43,784 nucleotides of DNA from Comamonas granuli NBRC 101663 (GTDB lineage Bacteria > Pseudomonadota > Gammaproteobacteria > Burkholderiales > Burkholderiaceae_C). Under the pieces are notes generated by a model. That model saw nothing but the letters and a program-made list of their open reading frames with translations. It had not been told where the DNA came from and did not search any database. Where the stretch lies: contig NZ_BBJX01000020.1 of NCBI RefSeq assembly GCF_000739995.1, forward strand, positions 1-43,784, given 5' to 3'. The position numbers were made by a program, and so were the translations under genes. Of this stretch, positions 8,659 to 18,838 are shown piece after piece; position 1 is the stretch's first letter, and each line of letters begins with the position of its first letter.

Positions 8659-9018
8659 TCAGCCTTCAGGGCCCCTCTGCGGCGGTTTGATCTGCACGTC
8701 GGTGACGTCCTCTGCGCCGGGCAGCGGGCGCAGGTGGGCCGGCGTATCGGAGCGGGCTTCGGCGTCCGCCCCGGGGCGGCGCGCGCCGCTCCAGCGGCTG
8801 CTGGAACGGTACACCGTGGTCCACGCCGTGCGCGGATCGATGCGTGCCGACCAGGGCGCGGCCGGGCGCCCGGTCAGACGCGCCCACAGCCGGCGCAGCC
8901 CCCACACCAGGGCCAGCACCAGGGCTGCCGCAAGCAGGCTCAGGAAGAACACCAGGCCCGCAGCCAGCAGCAGGAGCCGCACCAAAAAGCGGATCAAACC
9001 CGCAAGCACATCGTTCAA
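8659..9018 (-). CDS. Small membrane protein, uncharacterised
   Basis: A 119-residue protein with a long hydrophobic stretch at about residues 8-42 (LIRFLVRLLLLAAGLVFFLS, then LLAAALVLALVWGL), enough for one long or two short membrane helices. An RRLWARLTG basic segment follows, then a hydrophilic cytoplasmic tail of about 70 residues rich in Arg, Ser and Pro. I chose the TTG at 9018 because GGAGG lies four bases upstream; no ATG is available near the hydrophobic region. It sits downstream of clpB on the same strand, but a strong hairpin separates them. It shows no recognised family. I believe it is real from the amphipathic pattern and ribosome binding site, but the role is unknown. Confidence 0.65.
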   Translation of the reverse strand: MNDVLAGLIRFLVRLLLLAAGLVFFLSLLAAALVLALVWGLRRLWARLTGRPAAPWSARIDPRTAWTTVYRSSSRWSGARRPGADAEARSDTPAHLRPLPGAEDVTDVQIKPPQRGPEG

Positions 9019-9037
9019 GCAACCTCCAATTTCTGAA

Positions 9038-9077
9038 TAAAAAAGACTTCCAGCGCTTATCCATCAAGCGCTGGAAG
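9038..9077 (-). terminator. Intrinsic terminator of clpB
   Basis: Read leftward, the 12-bp hairpin of the repeat is followed by TCTTTTTTATTC, beginning about 20 bases after the clpB stop. A strong stem plus U-rich tail is the standard rho-independent arrangement. The repeat element therefore appears to serve as the clpB terminator. Confidence 0.7.
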
Positions 9078-9092
9078 CTATTTTATTCATAG
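9040..9092. repeat. Dispersed hairpin repeat, copy 1
   Basis: A perfect 12-bp stem CTTCCAGCGCTT/AAGCGCTGGAAG (9047-9058 and 9066-9077) with a 7-base loop, flanked by AGCTATTTTATT. It shares its core and flanks with the copies near 15.8, 18.8, 23.1, 35.0 and 39.2 kb. Confidence 0.8.
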
Positions 9093-9097
9093 CAAAA

Positions 9098-11698
<2,601 letters not shown>

Positions 11699-11725
11699 GG
11701 GTGTGGTTCTCCTGTTGCCCCACAG

Positions 11726-11750
11726 CTTAGGCCCAGGCCGTATTTTTCAA
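11726..11750 (-). promoter_or_regulatory. Candidate sigma-32 promoter of clpB
   Basis: On the minus strand TTGAAA (11750-11745) and CCTAAG (11731-11726) are separated by 13 bases, the spacing expected for a heat-shock promoter (TTGAAA, then CCCCATNT). The -35 matches well, the -10 only partly. It lies 28 bases before the clpB start. Confidence 0.4.
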
Positions 11751-11829
11751 CCGCCGCGCCGCGATGGAAAGACAGTACGCCCTCAATTCCGCTTGACCTT
11801 GGAGTTTCTTCAAGGTTTTCAATGGCGGC

Positions 11830-12549
11830 ATGCACACCATCAACACCCCCACCCTGCTGCGCCAGACCGCCATCCTCGACCACACGCACCCGCGCATCCA
11901 GGCGCTGGTCGCGCAGCGCGGCTGGCGCGAGCTGCCCGAGCGCGCGCGCATCGCCGCCCTCTACGGCTTCGTGCGCGACGAAATCGCCTTCGGCTACAAC
12001 CTGGCGGACGACCTGCCCGCCTCGCGCGTGCTGGCCGACGGCATGGGGCAATGCAATACCAAGGGCGCGCTGTTCATGGCGCTGCTGCGCGCCTGCGGCA
12101 TCCCCTGCCGCCTGCACGGCTTCACCATCGACAAGGCGCTGCAAAAAGGTGCCATCACCGGCATCGCCTACCAGCTCGCGCCGCGCAGCATCGTGCACAG
12201 CTGGGTGGAGGTGTGGTTCGAGGGCCGCTGGCTGGAGCTGGAGGGCTTCATCCTCGACGGCGCCTACCTGCGCGCCCTGCAGCGGCGCTTTGCCAAGCAC
12301 CAGGGGCCGTTCTGCGGCTACGGCGCAGCCACGCCCGACCTGCAGCGCCCGGCCGTGGACTGGGAGGGCGGCAACACCTACATCCAGAAGGAGGGCATCA
12401 ACCACGACTTTGGCGTGTTCGACGACCCCGACGCCTTCTACGCGCGCCACGGCGCCAACCTGTCCGGGCTCAAGCGCTGGCTGTTCCAGGCCGTGGTGCG
12501 CCGCTGGATGAACCGCAACGTGGCGCGCATCCGCGCGGGCCGCGGCTGA
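11830..12549 (+). CDS. Transglutaminase-like cysteine protein
   Basis: A 239-residue protein with a transglutaminase-like core. The candidate nucleophile is Cys 75 in DGMGQCNTKGALFMALLRA, and the His is 123 in IVHSWVEVWF. The usual third residue (Asp) would fall in WLELEGF, where Glu 138 is present instead. The helix after the Cys and the HSWVEV strand are typical of bacterial transglutaminase/protease-like proteins, often peptidases or amidases, many still uncharacterised. There is no signal peptide, so it is likely cytoplasmic. It is divergent from clpB with a 131-bp shared gap, and has no obvious partner downstream. Confidence 0.82.
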   Translation: MHTINTPTLLRQTAILDHTHPRIQALVAQRGWRELPERARIAALYGFVRDEIAFGYNLADDLPASRVLADGMGQCNTKGALFMALLRACGIPCRLHGFTIDKALQKGAITGIAYQLAPRSIVHSWVEVWFEGRWLELEGFILDGAYLRALQRRFAKHQGPFCGYGAATPDLQRPAVDWEGGNTYIQKEGINHDFGVFDDPDAFYARHGANLSGLKRWLFQAVVRRWMNRNVARIRAGRG

Positions 12550-12559
12550 GGGCCCCCGG

Positions 12560-12574
12560 CCGCAGGGGCTGCGG
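12560..12574. terminator. Weak hairpin between convergent genes
   Basis: CCGCAG/CTGCGG with a GGG loop lies in the 28-bp gap between the transglutaminase-like gene and the end of moaE. There is no U tract, so at best it is a weak or Rho-assisted end. Confidence 0.25.
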
Positions 12575-12577
12575 GCT

Positions 12578-13060
12578 TCAGGTGTTGGGCGCTGCCGTGA
12601 TGCCCCAGCGCGCGAGCGCGGCGTCGTCGCTGGCGCGCGCATCCACCCAGCGCGCGCCCTGCGGCGTCGCCTCCTTCTTCCAGAACGGCGCCTGGGTCTT
12701 GAGGTAGTCCATGAGGAATTCACAGGCCTGGAAGCTCTCGCCGCGGTGCGCCGAGGTCACGGCGACGAGCACGATCTGGTCCGTGGGCGCGAGCAGGCCC
12801 ACGCGGTGGATGACGCGCACCCCGCGGATGTCGAAGCGCCGCCGGGCCTCCTCGATCATGGCGGCGATGGACTTCTCCGTCATGCCGGGGTAATGCTCCA
12901 GCTCCATGGAGGCCACCGCCTCGCCCGCGCTGTGCTCGCGCACCGTGCCCACGAAGCAGCACACGGCGCCCACGCCCGGATCGCCCGCACGCAGGGCGGC
13001 AATTTCCGCGGAGACGTCGAAGTCCGCAGTCTGTATGGACACGGCGTGAAGCGCATTCAT
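12578..13060 (-). CDS. moaE: Molybdopterin synthase catalytic subunit MoaE
   Basis: A 160-residue large subunit of molybdopterin synthase, which with MoaD adds two sulfurs to cyclic pyranopterin monophosphate to make molybdopterin in the cytoplasm. Family landmarks are CCFVGTVREHSAGE at 34-47, MELEHYPGMTEKSI at 52-65, RVIHRVGLLAPTDQIVLVAV at 82-101, HRGESF, and the catalytic segment LKTQAPFWKKE. Lys 121 and Lys 128 match the E. coli active-site lysines. I chose ATG 13060; further upstream in frame the sequence is not MoaE-like. It is separated from moaD by two small genes on the opposite strand, which is unusual because moaD and moaE are normally adjacent. They must still work as a complex. 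Confidence 0.95.
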   Translation of the reverse strand: MNALHAVSIQTADFDVSAEIAALRAGDPGVGAVCCFVGTVREHSAGEAVASMELEHYPGMTEKSIAAMIEEARRRFDIRGVRVIHRVGLLAPTDQIVLVAVTSAHRGESFQACEFLMDYLKTQAPFWKKEATPQGARWVDARASDDAALARWGITAAPNT

Positions 13061-13168
13061 GGTGGCAGGCCTTTGCAGAGCAGAATCATGGGAACCGGCA
13101 GCGGCACCCGGCCGCGGATTGCCGCTACGATTCGCCCGCACTGTACCCGCTCTGCTCCCCGCACGCCC

Positions 13169-13417
13169 ATGGCCACCATCCACACCCCGCTCTACCAGCT
13201 CTACCCGTCGCCGCGCAACCAGCACCGCGAGGTGTTCGCGCACCAGGTCTTCGTGCCCTATCCCTACGCCCTCATCGACCTGGCGGCCATGGACCTGGCG
13301 GGCCGCAGCACGCTGTTTGCCGCCTGCCGCCATGCGGACATGAAGATGGGCCAGGTGGTCAGCTTCGAGCTGGAGGCCGACCGGGCCCGCTTCGAGCGCC
13401 TGTTCACACCCGACTGA
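13169..13417 (+). CDS. Small uncharacterised protein (82 aa)
   Basis: Encodes 82 residues beginning MATIHTPLYQLYPSPRNQHR, with a hydrophobic centre VPYPYALIDLAAMDLAG, the stretch STLFAACRHADMKMGQVVSF and an acidic-basic end ELEADRARFERLF. The composition is that of a real globular protein and there is no signal peptide or membrane helix. No known family is recognised. It starts 108 bp from the divergent moaE start and ends 13 bp before the next small gene, so the two probably form an operon. The ribosome binding site is poor, which lowers confidence in the exact start. Confidence 0.6.
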   Translation: MATIHTPLYQLYPSPRNQHREVFAHQVFVPYPYALIDLAAMDLAGRSTLFAACRHADMKMGQVVSFELEADRARFERLFTPD

Positions 13418-13430
13418 GGCACCGCCCCCC

Positions 13431-13754
13431 ATGGACCACGACGACAACCAGATCCAGGTGCCGCCCTCCTTCGTCGCGCTGTACAGCGACGCGCGCCAGC
13501 GCCTGCGCGAGCCGCCTGCCGTGGTGCGCGCGCGCTACGAGCTGAGCGAAGACCTGGCCAACCACCTGGTGGAGCAGGCGCAGGCGCAGTACCACGGGCC
13601 GACGCCGTCCGAGACCGAGGTGCTGCGCCGCATCCATGCGGGCCTGTGCAGCGCCGGCTCGGGCGTGAACGCGGCCGAGGCGGCCTGGATCACCACGCGG
13701 CTGGCCGAGCTGCTGGCCTGGCCCTGCCCCGCGCTGCCGCCGCCTGCGGCCTGA
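13431..13754 (+). CDS. Small uncharacterised protein (107 aa)
   Basis: Encodes 107 mainly helical residues: an acidic start MDHDDNQIQVPPSFVALYSD, then ARQRLREPPAVVRARYELSE, DLANHLVEQAQAQY, TPSETEVLRRIHAGL and a Pro/Ala end. The pattern is protein-like and hydrophilic with no membrane segment, and I do not recognise a characterised family. It follows the 82-residue gene by 13 bp on the same strand and converges on moaD, 21 bp away. Together the two sit between moaE and moaD. A link to molybdenum cofactor assembly is suggested only by position. Confidence 0.65.
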   Translation: MDHDDNQIQVPPSFVALYSDARQRLREPPAVVRARYELSEDLANHLVEQAQAQYHGPTPSETEVLRRIHAGLCSAGSGVNAAEAAWITTRLAELLAWPCPALPPPAA

Positions 13755-13775
13755 GCCGCGGCGCCGCAGGCGGCG

Positions 13776-14027
13776 TCAACCGCCCGTGACGGGCGGGAAG
13801 AAAGCCACCTCGGCGCCCTCGCGCAGCGGCGCCGCGTCCTCGCTGAGCACCTGGTCCAGCGCCATGCGCACGGCGCGGCCGCGCTGCAGGGCGGCGGCGT
13901 GCGCGCCGCCGCGCGCGATGAGTTCGTCACGCAGCGCGCCCAGGGTGGCGGCATCGGTGTCCAGGCTCTCCTGGCCGGTGCCCAGGGCCTCGCGGATGGA
14001 GGCGAAATAACGCACAGAAACCTTCAT
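13776..14027 (-). CDS. moaD: Molybdopterin synthase sulfur carrier MoaD
   Basis: An 83-residue ubiquitin-fold sulfur carrier. It starts MKVSVRYFASIREALG, contains LGALRDELIARGG and VAFFPPVTGG, and ends in the Gly-Gly tail that is adenylated and thiocarboxylated before giving sulfur to MoaE. The length matches E. coli MoaD (81). Its ATG lies within the moeA stop (TCAT on the plus strand at 14024-14027), so it is translationally coupled to moeA. The adenylating enzyme MoeB and the earlier MoaA/MoaC steps are not in the window. Confidence 0.95.
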   Translation of the reverse strand: MKVSVRYFASIREALGTGQESLDTDAATLGALRDELIARGGAHAAALQRGRAVRMALDQVLSEDAAPLREGAEVAFFPPVTGG

Positions 14028-15256
14028 GCGAACAACTCCGCAAAGGGGATGTAACGCACCACATCGCCGCGCGCGATGGGCTGGCCCGGGGGGGTATCGA
14101 CCACGCCGTCGCCCCACACGGTGGAGGTGAGCACGCCCGAGCCCTGGTTGGCAAACAGGTCCAGGCCGCCCGCCGCGTTGCGCCGCACGCGCAGGAACTC
14201 GCGCCGCTTGTCGGCGCGCGGCCAGTCGAAGTCGGCGCGCAGGGCGATGGCGGCGGGCGCAGTATCGCGCACACCCTGCAGGCGCAGCACGAAGGGCCGC
14301 ACCAGCAGCGCGCAGGTCAGCAGGCTGGCCACGGGGTTGCCCGGCAGGCCCAGGAAATGCGCCTGCCCCACGCGCCCGCAGGCAAAGGGCTTGCCCGGCT
14401 TGATGGCGATGCGCCAGAGGTCCAGGCTGCCGAGCTGCTGCACGGCGGGCTTGATGTGGTCTTCCTCGCCCACGGAGACGCCGCCGCTGGTGAGGATCAG
14501 GTCGTGCCCGGCGCTGGCGGCCTGCAGGACCTGCACGGTGGCCGCGCGCTCGTCGGGCACATTGCCCAGGTCGCTGACCTCGCAGCCCAGGCGCTGCAGC
14601 AGCGCGCGCAGGAAGAAGCGGTTGCTGTTGTAGATGGCGCCGGGCGGCAGTTGCGCGGGCGGCACGGTGCCGGGCATGACCAGCTCGTCGCCCGTGGAGA
14701 ACAGCGCCACGCGCGGGCGGCGCGCCACGGCCAGCTCGGCAGCGCCCACGCTGGCCGCCAGGCCCAGCGCCGCGGGCGTGAGGCGCGCGCCCGCGGGCAG
14801 CACCACGCTGCCGCGGGTGATGTCCTCGCCCGCGCGGCGGATGTTCTGGCCCGGCACAGGCTGCACCTGCACGCGCACCTGGCCGGTGCCTTCGGCCACG
14901 CAGTCCTCCTGCATGACCACGGCGTCGGTGCCCGCGGGCAAGGGGGCGCCGGTGAAGATGCGCGCCGCCGTGCCCGGCTGCAGGGGCTGGCCGGTGCTGC
15001 CTGCCGCAATGCGCTGGGCCACGGGCAGCACGGTGCCGGCCTGCGGCACGTCGGCGCAGCGCAGGGCGTAGCCGTCCATGGCGCTGTTGTCGTGCGGGGG
15101 CACGTTCAGGCTGCAGACCAGGTCCTGCGCGAGCACGCGGCCGTCGGCCTCGGCCGTGGGCACGGTCTGCACGCCGGTGCCCGGCTGCGCGCGCGCCAGC
15201 AGCGCTGCCAGCGCTTCGTCCAGGGGCATGAGGCCCGGGGTCAGGTTCGTGTTCAT
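14024..15256 (-). CDS. moeA: Molybdopterin molybdenumtransferase MoeA
   Basis: A 410-residue enzyme that inserts molybdate into adenylylated molybdopterin (Moco synthesis). Signature segments are PPHDNSAMDGYALR at about 53-66, ARIFTGAPLPAGTDAVVMQE, NIRRAGEDI, the MoCF-binding core IYNSNRFFL followed by TSGGVSVGEEDHIK, and FLGLPGNPVAS. A C-terminal beta domain ends VVRYIPFAELFA. The start at 15256 has AGGAGG seven bases upstream and overlaps the mobB stop by 4 bp; its own stop overlaps the moaD start. These overlaps show that mobB-moeA-moaD is one transcription unit. Confidence 0.96.
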   Translation of the reverse strand: MNTNLTPGLMPLDEALAALLARAQPGTGVQTVPTAEADGRVLAQDLVCSLNVPPHDNSAMDGYALRCADVPQAGTVLPVAQRIAAGSTGQPLQPGTAARIFTGAPLPAGTDAVVMQEDCVAEGTGQVRVQVQPVPGQNIRRAGEDITRGSVVLPAGARLTPAALGLAASVGAAELAVARRPRVALFSTGDELVMPGTVPPAQLPPGAIYNSNRFFLRALLQRLGCEVSDLGNVPDERAATVQVLQAASAGHDLILTSGGVSVGEEDHIKPAVQQLGSLDLWRIAIKPGKPFACGRVGQAHFLGLPGNPVASLLTCALLVRPFVLRLQGVRDTAPAAIALRADFDWPRADKRREFLRVRRNAAGGLDLFANQGSGVLTSTVWGDGVVDTPPGQPIARGDVVRYIPFAELFA

Positions 15257-15807
15257 GGCGTGCCTCCTGCCGGCGGAGCGTGGTAGGTGAAGCGCTCGCC
15301 CTGGGCCAGCAGCCACTGCGCCACCTGGGCCGGCTGGTTGAGGTCCAGCAGCGGCAGGCTGGTGGGTGCGGGCAGGCGCGAGGCGTCGTCGGTGGCAACG
15401 GCGACGATGGCGGCGTCGCCGGGGTAGCGCACGGGGCGCGGCGGCTCAGCCGCGGCGGGTTCGCGCCAGACCTCGACCTTGGGAATGCCGCTTTCCTTGA
15501 AGCCCTCGACCAGCACCCAGTCGGCGCCGGGGGAGAGCGCGGCGATCATCTGGTGCACGCTCACCTGCGTGGGCTGGTCGAACTCGCGCACCAGGGCCAG
15601 GCGCAGGTCCGAGGCAATGACCACCTCCTGCGCCCCGGCCTTGCGGTGGCGCCAGGAGTCCTTGCCCGGGTGGTCGATGTCGAAACGGTGGTGCGCATGC
15701 TTGACCACCGACACGCGCAGCCCCTGCGCACGCAGCAGCGGGATGATCTGCTCGACCAGTGTGGTCTTGCCGCTGCCGGAGTACCCGGCAAAGCCGATGA
15801 CTTTCAT
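15253..15807 (-). CDS. mobB: Molybdopterin-guanine dinucleotide biosynthesis protein MobB
   Basis: A 184-residue P-loop GTP-binding adapter (E. coli MobB is 175). It begins MKVIGFAGYSGSGKTTLVEQ with Walker A GYSGSGKTT at 8-16, followed by VSVVKHAHHRFDIDHPGKDS and WVLVEGFKESGIPKVEV, all MobB hallmarks. MobB assists MobA in converting Mo-molybdopterin to the bis-MGD form used by DMSO reductase family enzymes. AGGAG precedes the ATG. It shares a 4-bp overlap with moeA and lies 98 bp downstream of thrC, with a hairpin repeat in the gap. Confidence 0.95.
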   Translation of the reverse strand: MKVIGFAGYSGSGKTTLVEQIIPLLRAQGLRVSVVKHAHHRFDIDHPGKDSWRHRKAGAQEVVIASDLRLALVREFDQPTQVSVHQMIAALSPGADWVLVEGFKESGIPKVEVWREPAAAEPPRPVRYPGDAAIVAVATDDASRLPAPTSLPLLDLNQPAQVAQWLLAQGERFTYHAPPAGGTP

Positions 15808-15820
15808 CCGAAACTCCTGA

Positions 15821-15875
15821 AATCATAGCTGCCAGCGCTTTCCGGACGGGCGCTGGAGGCCAATTTGATGTTTAA
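15821..15875. repeat. Dispersed hairpin repeat, copy 2 (inverted)
   Basis: CCAGCGC/GCGCTGG stem at 15832-15838 and 15850-15856, followed by GAGGCCAATTTGATG; this is the inverse orientation of copies 1, 3, 5 and 6. It lies between thrC and mobB, just upstream of the mobB ribosome binding site. Confidence 0.75.
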
Positions 15876-15905
15876 GACCCGCTGCCCTCCGGGCGGTGCG
15901 CCGCC

Positions 15906-17336
15906 TCAGGCGCAATGGCGGGCGATGTAGGCCTTGACCTGCTCCGCATCGGCCGGCATGACCTGCACGCGCTTGGGCAGGTCCTCGATGCCCGCGAACT
16001 TGGGCGGGCGCTCGGGCGCGTGGCCCAGGGCCTCCTCGATGGTGGCGGCGAACTTGATGGGCAGCGCCGTCTCCAGCACGATCATGGGCACCGAGCCGTC
16101 GCCGCGGTGCTCGCGCGCCACCTTCACGCCGTCGGCCGTGTGCGTGTCTATGGTCACGCCATGCTGCTGCCAGGTGGAGCGGATGGTGGCCAGGCGGTCG
16201 GCATGCGTGCTCTTGCCGCTGGCAAAGCCGTACTTCGCGGCCACGTCGGCAAAGCAGGGGTCCTGGCTCAGGTCGAACCGGCCCGTGGTCTGCAGCGCCG
16301 TGCCGAACAGGGCCTGGGTGCGCGCGCCGTCGCGCCCGAGCAGGTCGAAGATGAAACGCTCGAAGTTGCTCGCCTTGGAGATGTCCATGGACGGGCTGGA
16401 GGTCTCGTGCGTGTCGGCACTGCCGCGCACGCGGTAGACGCCGGTGCGGAAGAACTCGTCGAGCACGTCGTTCTCGTTCGTCGCCACCACCAGCTGGGCG
16501 ATGGGCAGGCCCATCATGCGCGCCACATGGCCGGCGCACACATTGCCGAAGTTGCCGCTGGGCACGGTGAAGCTGACCTTTTGCGCGTTCGACTCGGTGG
16601 CCTGGATGTAGCCCGCGAAGTAGTACACCACCTGCGCCAGCAGGCGCGCCCAGTTGATGGAGTTGACCGTGCCGATCTTGTACTTGCGCTTGAACGCCAG
16701 GTCGTTGGAGACGGCCTTGACGATGTCCTGGCAGTCGTCGAACACGCCCTCGATGGCGATGTTGTGGATGTTCTCGTCCTGCAGGGAGAACATCTGCGCC
16801 TGCTGGAAGGGGCTCATGCGCCCGTGCGGGCTGGTCATGAAGACGCGGATGCCCTTTTTGCCGCGCATGGCGTATTCGGCCGCGCTGCCGGTGTCGCCGC
16901 TGGTGGCGCCCAGGATGTTGAGCTCCTCGCCACGGCGCGCCAGCTCGTACTCGAACAGGTTGCCCAGGAGCTGCATGGCCATGTCCTTGAAGGCCAGCGT
17001 GGGGCCGTTGGACAGGGCTTCGAGCCACAGGCCGTCTTCCAGGTGGCGCAGCGGCACGATCTCGCCGGTGCCGAACACCTCGGCGGTGTAGGTCTTGGCG
17101 CACAGGGCGCGCAGGTCGGCGGCGGGAATGTCGTCGATGTAGAGCGAGAGGATCTGGAACGCCAGCTCGGCATAGCCCTGCTGGTGGTAGGCGGTGCGCA
17201 GCTCCTGCAGGCGCGCGTCGCTGATCTGCGGGTACGAGGCGGGCAGGTACAGCCCGCCGTCGGGCGCCAGGCCTTCGAGCAGGATGTCGCAGAACTTGCG
17301 GGGGGTGGCATCGCCACGGGTGGAGAGGTAATGCAT
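15906..17336 (-). CDS. thrC: Threonine synthase
   Basis: A 476-residue PLP enzyme making threonine from O-phosphohomoserine, the last step of the pathway. It starts MHYLSTRGDATPRKFCDILL, typical of the longer ThrC class. The PLP Lys is in LAFKDMAMQLLG (Lys 117), and the phosphate-binding ATSGDTGSAAEYAMRGKKG and TVPSGNFGN segments follow. It lies 95 bp downstream of hom on the same strand, so homoserine dehydrogenase and threonine synthase are co-transcribed; homoserine kinase (thrB) is not in the window. A GC-rich hairpin (CCCCGGG/CCCGGGG, 17351-17372) lies directly before the start. The frame is open far upstream, but that stretch overlaps hom and is not ThrC sequence. Confidence 0.96.
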   Translation of the reverse strand: MHYLSTRGDATPRKFCDILLEGLAPDGGLYLPASYPQISDARLQELRTAYHQQGYAELAFQILSLYIDDIPAADLRALCAKTYTAEVFGTGEIVPLRHLEDGLWLEALSNGPTLAFKDMAMQLLGNLFEYELARRGEELNILGATSGDTGSAAEYAMRGKKGIRVFMTSPHGRMSPFQQAQMFSLQDENIHNIAIEGVFDDCQDIVKAVSNDLAFKRKYKIGTVNSINWARLLAQVVYYFAGYIQATESNAQKVSFTVPSGNFGNVCAGHVARMMGLPIAQLVVATNENDVLDEFFRTGVYRVRGSADTHETSSPSMDISKASNFERFIFDLLGRDGARTQALFGTALQTTGRFDLSQDPCFADVAAKYGFASGKSTHADRLATIRSTWQQHGVTIDTHTADGVKVAREHRGDGSVPMIVLETALPIKFAATIEEALGHAPERPPKFAGIEDLPKRVQVMPADAEQVKAYIARHCA

Positions 17337-17350
17337 GGTGGTTTCTCGTG

Positions 17351-17372
17351 CCCCGGGCGGGTCGCCCCGGGG
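17351..17372 (-). other. GC-rich hairpin before thrC
   Basis: CCCCGGG (17351-17357) can pair with CCCGGGG (17366-17372) across an 8-base loop, ending 14 bases before the thrC start on the transcript. It could limit ribosome access or simply separate hom from thrC translation. Structure seen, function inferred. Confidence 0.35.
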
Positions 17373-17431
17373 GGTGGCGGGCACCGGGCCCCTGTCTTGG
17401 AAAGCGGACATCCTGCGGCCCGGGGCCGCCC

Positions 17432-18766
17432 TCAGTTGAGCTCTTCCTTGCGGATGCGCGTGATCGGCGCGAGCACGGTGGGCAGGGCCTGCATCTGGGC
17501 GATGGCCGCGTCCATCAGGCCTTCGCGCGTGTCGTGCGTGAGGATGATGAGGTCGGTCTGCGTGCTGCCCTCGCCGCCCACTTCGTCGGCCTCGCGCTGC
17601 AGCACGGCGTCGATGCTGATGCCGGCGCCGGCCAGGATGCCCGTCACCTGGGCCAGCACGCCGGCCTGGTCGGCCACGCGCAGGCGCAGGTAGTAGCTGG
17701 TGACGACCTCGCTCATGGGCAGCACGGGCAGCTCGTCCTTGGCCTGCGACAGCGTGTGCGGCTGGAAGGCCAGGTGCGGCACGCGGTGCTCGGGGTCGGC
17801 CGTGTGCAGGCGCGTGATGTCCACGAGGTCGGCGATCACGGCGCTGGCCGTGGGCTCGGCGCCCGCGCCCTTGCCGTAGTACAGCGTGGTGCCCACGGCG
17901 TCGCCGTGCACCACCACGGCATTCATGGCGCCCTCGACGTTGGCGATCAGGCGCTTGGCGGGCACCAGGCTGGGGTGCACGCGCAGCTCCACGCCCTTGT
18001 CCGCGCGCTTGGTGATGCCCAGCAGCTTGATGCGGTAGCCGAGCTGCTCGGCGTACTTGATGTCGGCCGCGGCCAGTTGGGTGATGCCTTCCACGTAGGC
18101 CTTGTCGAACTGCACCGGGATGCCGAAGGCCAGGGCGCTCATGATGGTGGCCTTGTGCGCGGCGTCCACACCCTCGATGTCGAAGGTCGGGTCGGCCTCG
18201 GCGTAGCCCAGGCGCTGCGCCTCCTTGAGCACCACGTCGAAGTCCAGCCCCTTGTCGCGCATCTCGGAGAGGATGAAGTTCGTCGTGCCGTTGATGATGC
18301 CCGCGATCCACTGGATGCGGTTGGCCGTGAGGCCTTCGCGCAGCGCCTTGATGATGGGAATGCCGCCGGCCACGGCGGCCTCGAAGGCCACCATCACGCC
18401 CCTGGCGGAGGCGGCAGCGAAGATCTCGCTGCCGTGCACGGCCAGCAGGGCCTTGTTGGCCGTGACCACGTGCTTGCCTGCCGCGATGGCTTCGAGCACC
18501 AGCGCCTTGGCGATGCCGTAGCCGCCGATGAGCTCGATGACGATGTCGATCTCGGGGTTGGCGATCACGGCGCGGGCGTCGTTGACGACCTGCACGCCCT
18601 CGCCCACGATGGAGCGGGCGCGCTCCACGTCGAGGTCGGCCACCATGGTGATGGCGATGCCGCGGCCCGCGCGGCGGCGGATCTCTTCCTCATTGCGGCG
18701 CAGCACCTGGAACACGCCGCTGCCCACAGTACCTATGCCCAGCAGGCCGACTTGGATGGGTTTCAT
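17432..18766 (-). CDS. hom: Homoserine dehydrogenase
   Basis: A 444-residue NAD(P)H-dependent enzyme reducing aspartate semialdehyde to homoserine, the branch point to threonine and methionine. The Rossmann motif GLLGIGTVGSG is at 7-17, the catalytic core contains IAGIINGTTNFILSEM and AYAEADPTFDIEG-like substrate sequence (GYAEADPTFDIEGVDAAHK), and YYGKGAGAEPTASAV follows. A C-terminal ACT domain begins at about 355 (LRLRVADQAGVLAQVTGILA), consistent with threonine feedback inhibition. It is a monofunctional Hom, not an aspartokinase fusion. ATG 18766 is preceded by GAGAG; an ATG six codons upstream is possible. It sits downstream of alaA and upstream of thrC. Confidence 0.96.
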   Translation of the reverse strand: MKPIQVGLLGIGTVGSGVFQVLRRNEEEIRRRAGRGIAITMVADLDVERARSIVGEGVQVVNDARAVIANPEIDIVIELIGGYGIAKALVLEAIAAGKHVVTANKALLAVHGSEIFAAASARGVMVAFEAAVAGGIPIIKALREGLTANRIQWIAGIINGTTNFILSEMRDKGLDFDVVLKEAQRLGYAEADPTFDIEGVDAAHKATIMSALAFGIPVQFDKAYVEGITQLAAADIKYAEQLGYRIKLLGITKRADKGVELRVHPSLVPAKRLIANVEGAMNAVVVHGDAVGTTLYYGKGAGAEPTASAVIADLVDITRLHTADPEHRVPHLAFQPHTLSQAKDELPVLPMSEVVTSYYLRLRVADQAGVLAQVTGILAGAGISIDAVLQREADEVGGEGSTQTDLIILTHDTREGLMDAAIAQMQALPTVLAPITRIRKEELN

Positions 18767-18780
18767 CAGAGAACTCTCAA

Positions 18781-18838
18781 TCAAAAATGCCTTTAGCGCC
18801 CGTGGATCAAGCGCCGCAAGCTACAAAAACAATAGTAT
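18781..18838. repeat. Dispersed hairpin repeat, copy 3 (diverged)
   Basis: AGCGCCCGTGGATCAAGCGC followed by AAGCTACAAAAACAATAGTA matches the repeat consensus in register but with several changes, so the stem is shorter. It fills the gap between alaA and hom. Confidence 0.6.

Noticed and set aside
15906-18311. 801-codon frame continuing upstream of thrC
   Set aside because: The extra part lies opposite in frame to hom, is Arg/Gly/His-rich, and ThrC homology starts cleanly at 17336.
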